Assembly (NCBI GenBank): GCA_964247695.1
Contig: CAXTVI010000017.1
Location: 24,247-88,246, forward strand
DNA length: 64,000 nucleotides
Source: Lichenicoccus sp964247695
GTDB lineage: Bacteria; Pseudomonadota; Alphaproteobacteria; Acetobacterales; Acetobacteraceae
Direction of reading: 5' to 3'
The notes beneath the pieces were generated by a model. It saw only the letters and a program-made list of their open reading frames with translations. It had not been told where the DNA came from and made no database searches. Positions 62,431 through 64,000 of the stretch are shown in pieces (positions within the stretch are counted from its first letter, which is position 1; every line of letters begins with the position of its first letter). A program made the position numbers and the translations under genes.

Positions 62431-62494
62431 GCATAGCCGGCGGGTTCGTCTGGCGGGCTTCCGCAAAGCCTCGTGATGCTCTAGGTGCTCCGCC

Positions 62495-63289
62495 ATGCCC
62501 GCAGACGGTTCAGTGACTGACGACGCCATCGACGACAAGCCGATGCCGCTGCTCGAACATCTGGTGGAGTTGCGCCGGCGGCTGCTCTGGTCGGCCGTCT
62601 CGTTCGGGATCTGCTTCCTGATCTGCTACCATTTCTCGGCGCGCATCTACCTGTTCCTGGCGCAGCCACTGGCGACCATCATGCGCCAGAAGGGTGAGCA
62701 GCCACATCTTATCTATACAGCGCTTTACGAGGCGTTCTTCACCTATGTCAAAGTTGCGTTCTTCGGCGCAGGTTTCTTTTCATTTCCGGTAGTTGCGAGC
62801 CAGATCTGGATCTTCGTGGCACCCGGTCTGTACCGGAGCGAGAAGCGCGCCTTCCTGCCGTTCCTGATCGCCACCCCGGTGCTGTTCCTGCTCGGGGCCG
62901 CGCTCGCCTATTATTTCGTATTTCCGTTTGCCTGGAGGTTCTTCCTCAGCTTCCAGACGAACAGCAGCGATGGCCTGCAGATCGAGCTGCAGGCAAAGGT
63001 CAGCGAGTATCTCGCCCTGGTCATGAAGCTGATCATGGCGTTCGGCATCGCCTTCGAGCTGCCGGTGGTGCTGACCCTGTGCGCCAAGGTCGGGCTGGTC
63101 ACCTCGAAAGGACTTCGGAAAGTGCGGCGCTATGCCTATGTCGGCGCCTTCGTGGTGGCCGCGGTGCTGACGCCGCCGGATGTCATCACCCAGACTGGCC
63201 TCGCCGTACCGCTGATCGCGCTCTACGAGATCTCGATCTTCACCGCGAAGCTGGTCGAGCCGAAGGCGGTGGTCGAGGACGAGGCCTGA
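62495..63289 (+). CDS. tatC: Sec-independent translocase protein TatC
   Basis: 264-residue inner-membrane receptor for twin-arginine signal peptides. N-terminal MPLLEHLVELRRRLLWS with the conserved Glu, then six membrane helices; conserved QIWIFVAPGLYRSEKRAFLP and FGIAFELPVVLTLCAKVGLV loops are present. The start lies 64 nt after tatB. Its stop shares one base with the serS ATG (TGATG). Confidence 0.96.
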   Translation: MPADGSVTDDAIDDKPMPLLEHLVELRRRLLWSAVSFGICFLICYHFSARIYLFLAQPLATIMRQKGEQPHLIYTALYEAFFTYVKVAFFGAGFFSFPVVASQIWIFVAPGLYRSEKRAFLPFLIATPVLFLLGAALAYYFVFPFAWRFFLSFQTNSSDGLQIELQAKVSEYLALVMKLIMAFGIAFELPVVLTLCAKVGLVTSKGLRKVRRYAYVGAFVVAAVLTPPDVITQTGLAVPLIALYEISIFTAKLVEPKAVVEDEA

Positions 63290-64000
63290 TGCATGACATG
63301 CGGGCCTTGCGTGCCGATCCGACCGGTTTCGACATCGACCTGGCACGTCGCGGCCTGCCGCCAGTGGCGGCGCTGCTGGTTGCGCGCGATGAGGCGCGGC
63401 GCGGTGCGTTGAGCACGCTGCAGGACCGGCAATCGCGGCGCAACGCCCTGGCCAAGCTGATCGGGCAGGCCAGGCGCAGCGGTTCCGACAGCAGCGCGCT
63501 GGAGGCCGAGGCGATCGCCCTGCGCAGCGAGATCGAGTCGCTGGAGCGTGACGCGGCGAGGCTTGACGGCGAGATCCGCGCGGCGCTGGCGGAGCTGCCC
63601 AACCGGCTCGCTCCGGCGGTGCCGGACGGGGCCGACGAGAGCGCCAACGTGCTGGTGCATGAACGTGGCGAGCGGCGGAATTTCGCATTCGCGCCCCGAC
63701 AGCATTTCGAGCTCGGCGAGGCGCTCGGGATGATGCAGTTCGAGCAGGCGGCGAAGCTGTCGGGCAGCCGCTTCACCATCCTGCGCGGTGCGCTCGCCCG
63801 GCTGGAACGGGCACTTGGCCAATTCATGCTCGACATCCACACCGGCGAGAACGGCTACCAGGAGGTGGCGGTGCCGGTGCTGGTCAACGAGGCGGCGATG
63901 TACGGCACCGACAAGCTGCCGAAGTTCGCCGACCAGTCCTTCGTCACCACCGACGGGCGCTGGCTGATCCCGACCGCCGAGGTGCCGCTGACCATGCTGG
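63289..64000 (+). CDS. serS: Serine--tRNA ligase (partial, C-terminus off the right edge)
   Basis: Class II synthetase; 237 residues visible. It begins MHDMRALRADPTGFDIDLAR as in alphaproteobacterial SerRS, then the long antiparallel coiled-coil arm that grips tRNA-Ser (RRNALAKLIGQARRSGSDSS, IALRSEIESLERDAARLDGE) and the start of the catalytic domain (GSRFTILRGALARLERAL, then LIPTAEVPLTML in motif 2 region). The start shares one base with tatC. tatC-serS is a normal neighbour pair. Confidence 0.95.
   Translation, partial: MHDMRALRADPTGFDIDLARRGLPPVAALLVARDEARRGALSTLQDRQSRRNALAKLIGQARRSGSDSSALEAEAIALRSEIESLERDAARLDGEIRAALAELPNRLAPAVPDGADESANVLVHERGERRNFAFAPRQHFELGEALGMMQFEQAAKLSGSRFTILRGALARLERALGQFMLDIHTGENGYQEVAVPVLVNEAAMYGTDKLPKFADQSFVTTDGRWLIPTAEVPLTML

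Overview
The window is GC-rich, almost fully coding DNA from an alphaproteobacterium. The gene families and gene order point to Rhodospirillales, most probably an Acetobacteraceae-type organism: a PhyR/NepR/EcfG general stress response, PopZ next to tolC and valS, and a SPOR-nagZ-scpA-scpB-tatB-tatC-serS string. This is inferred from recognised families and synteny; no rRNA marker is present to fix the genus.

Layout. Positions 1-13.5 kb (minus strand) hold a probable operon for GlgE-route alpha-glucan and trehalose metabolism (glgE, a treS-maltokinase fusion, glgB, malQ, otsA), followed by an ABC-F ATPase that runs off the left edge. Positions 13.6-18 kb hold a general stress response locus: phyR on the minus strand, then on the plus strand two EcfG-type sigma factors, a 56-residue NepR and a membrane HisKA_2 histidine kinase. 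A consensus EcfG promoter (GGAAC-N17-CGTT) lies in front of glgE, tying the storage and trehalose operon to the stress regulon next door.

Positions 18-26 kb hold cydDC, an OmpA-domain lipoprotein, recQ and glpK. Positions 26-29 kb (minus) hold a zinc alcohol dehydrogenase, a PCuAC copper chaperone and a ferritin-like protein. Positions 28.8-33 kb hold nrdR-nusB-thiL and an atzG-atzE-atzH-like amidase operon. Positions 33-37.5 kb are more accessory: a GH16 glucanase fused to RTX-like repeats, a DUF4337 membrane protein, tRNA-Cys, a possible transposase remnant and a cupin.

Positions 37.5-50 kb hold a full chemotaxis cluster (STAS, cheY, cheA, cheW, PAS-MCP, cheR, cheD, cheB). A SpoIIE-type phosphatase, an RsbW-like ATPase, a second STAS protein and a short MCP-like protein are interleaved with it, so a partner-switching module sits inside the chemotaxis region. 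Positions 50-64 kb hold housekeeping genes: pcm-tolC-popZ-valS, then rlpA, xth and erpA on the minus strand, then the SPOR-nagZ-scpAB-tatBC-serS string. At its head, where alphaproteobacteria usually carry argS, is a protein with the arginyl-tRNA synthetase N-terminal and anticodon-binding domains but no catalytic core. This is the most unusual single gene in the window.
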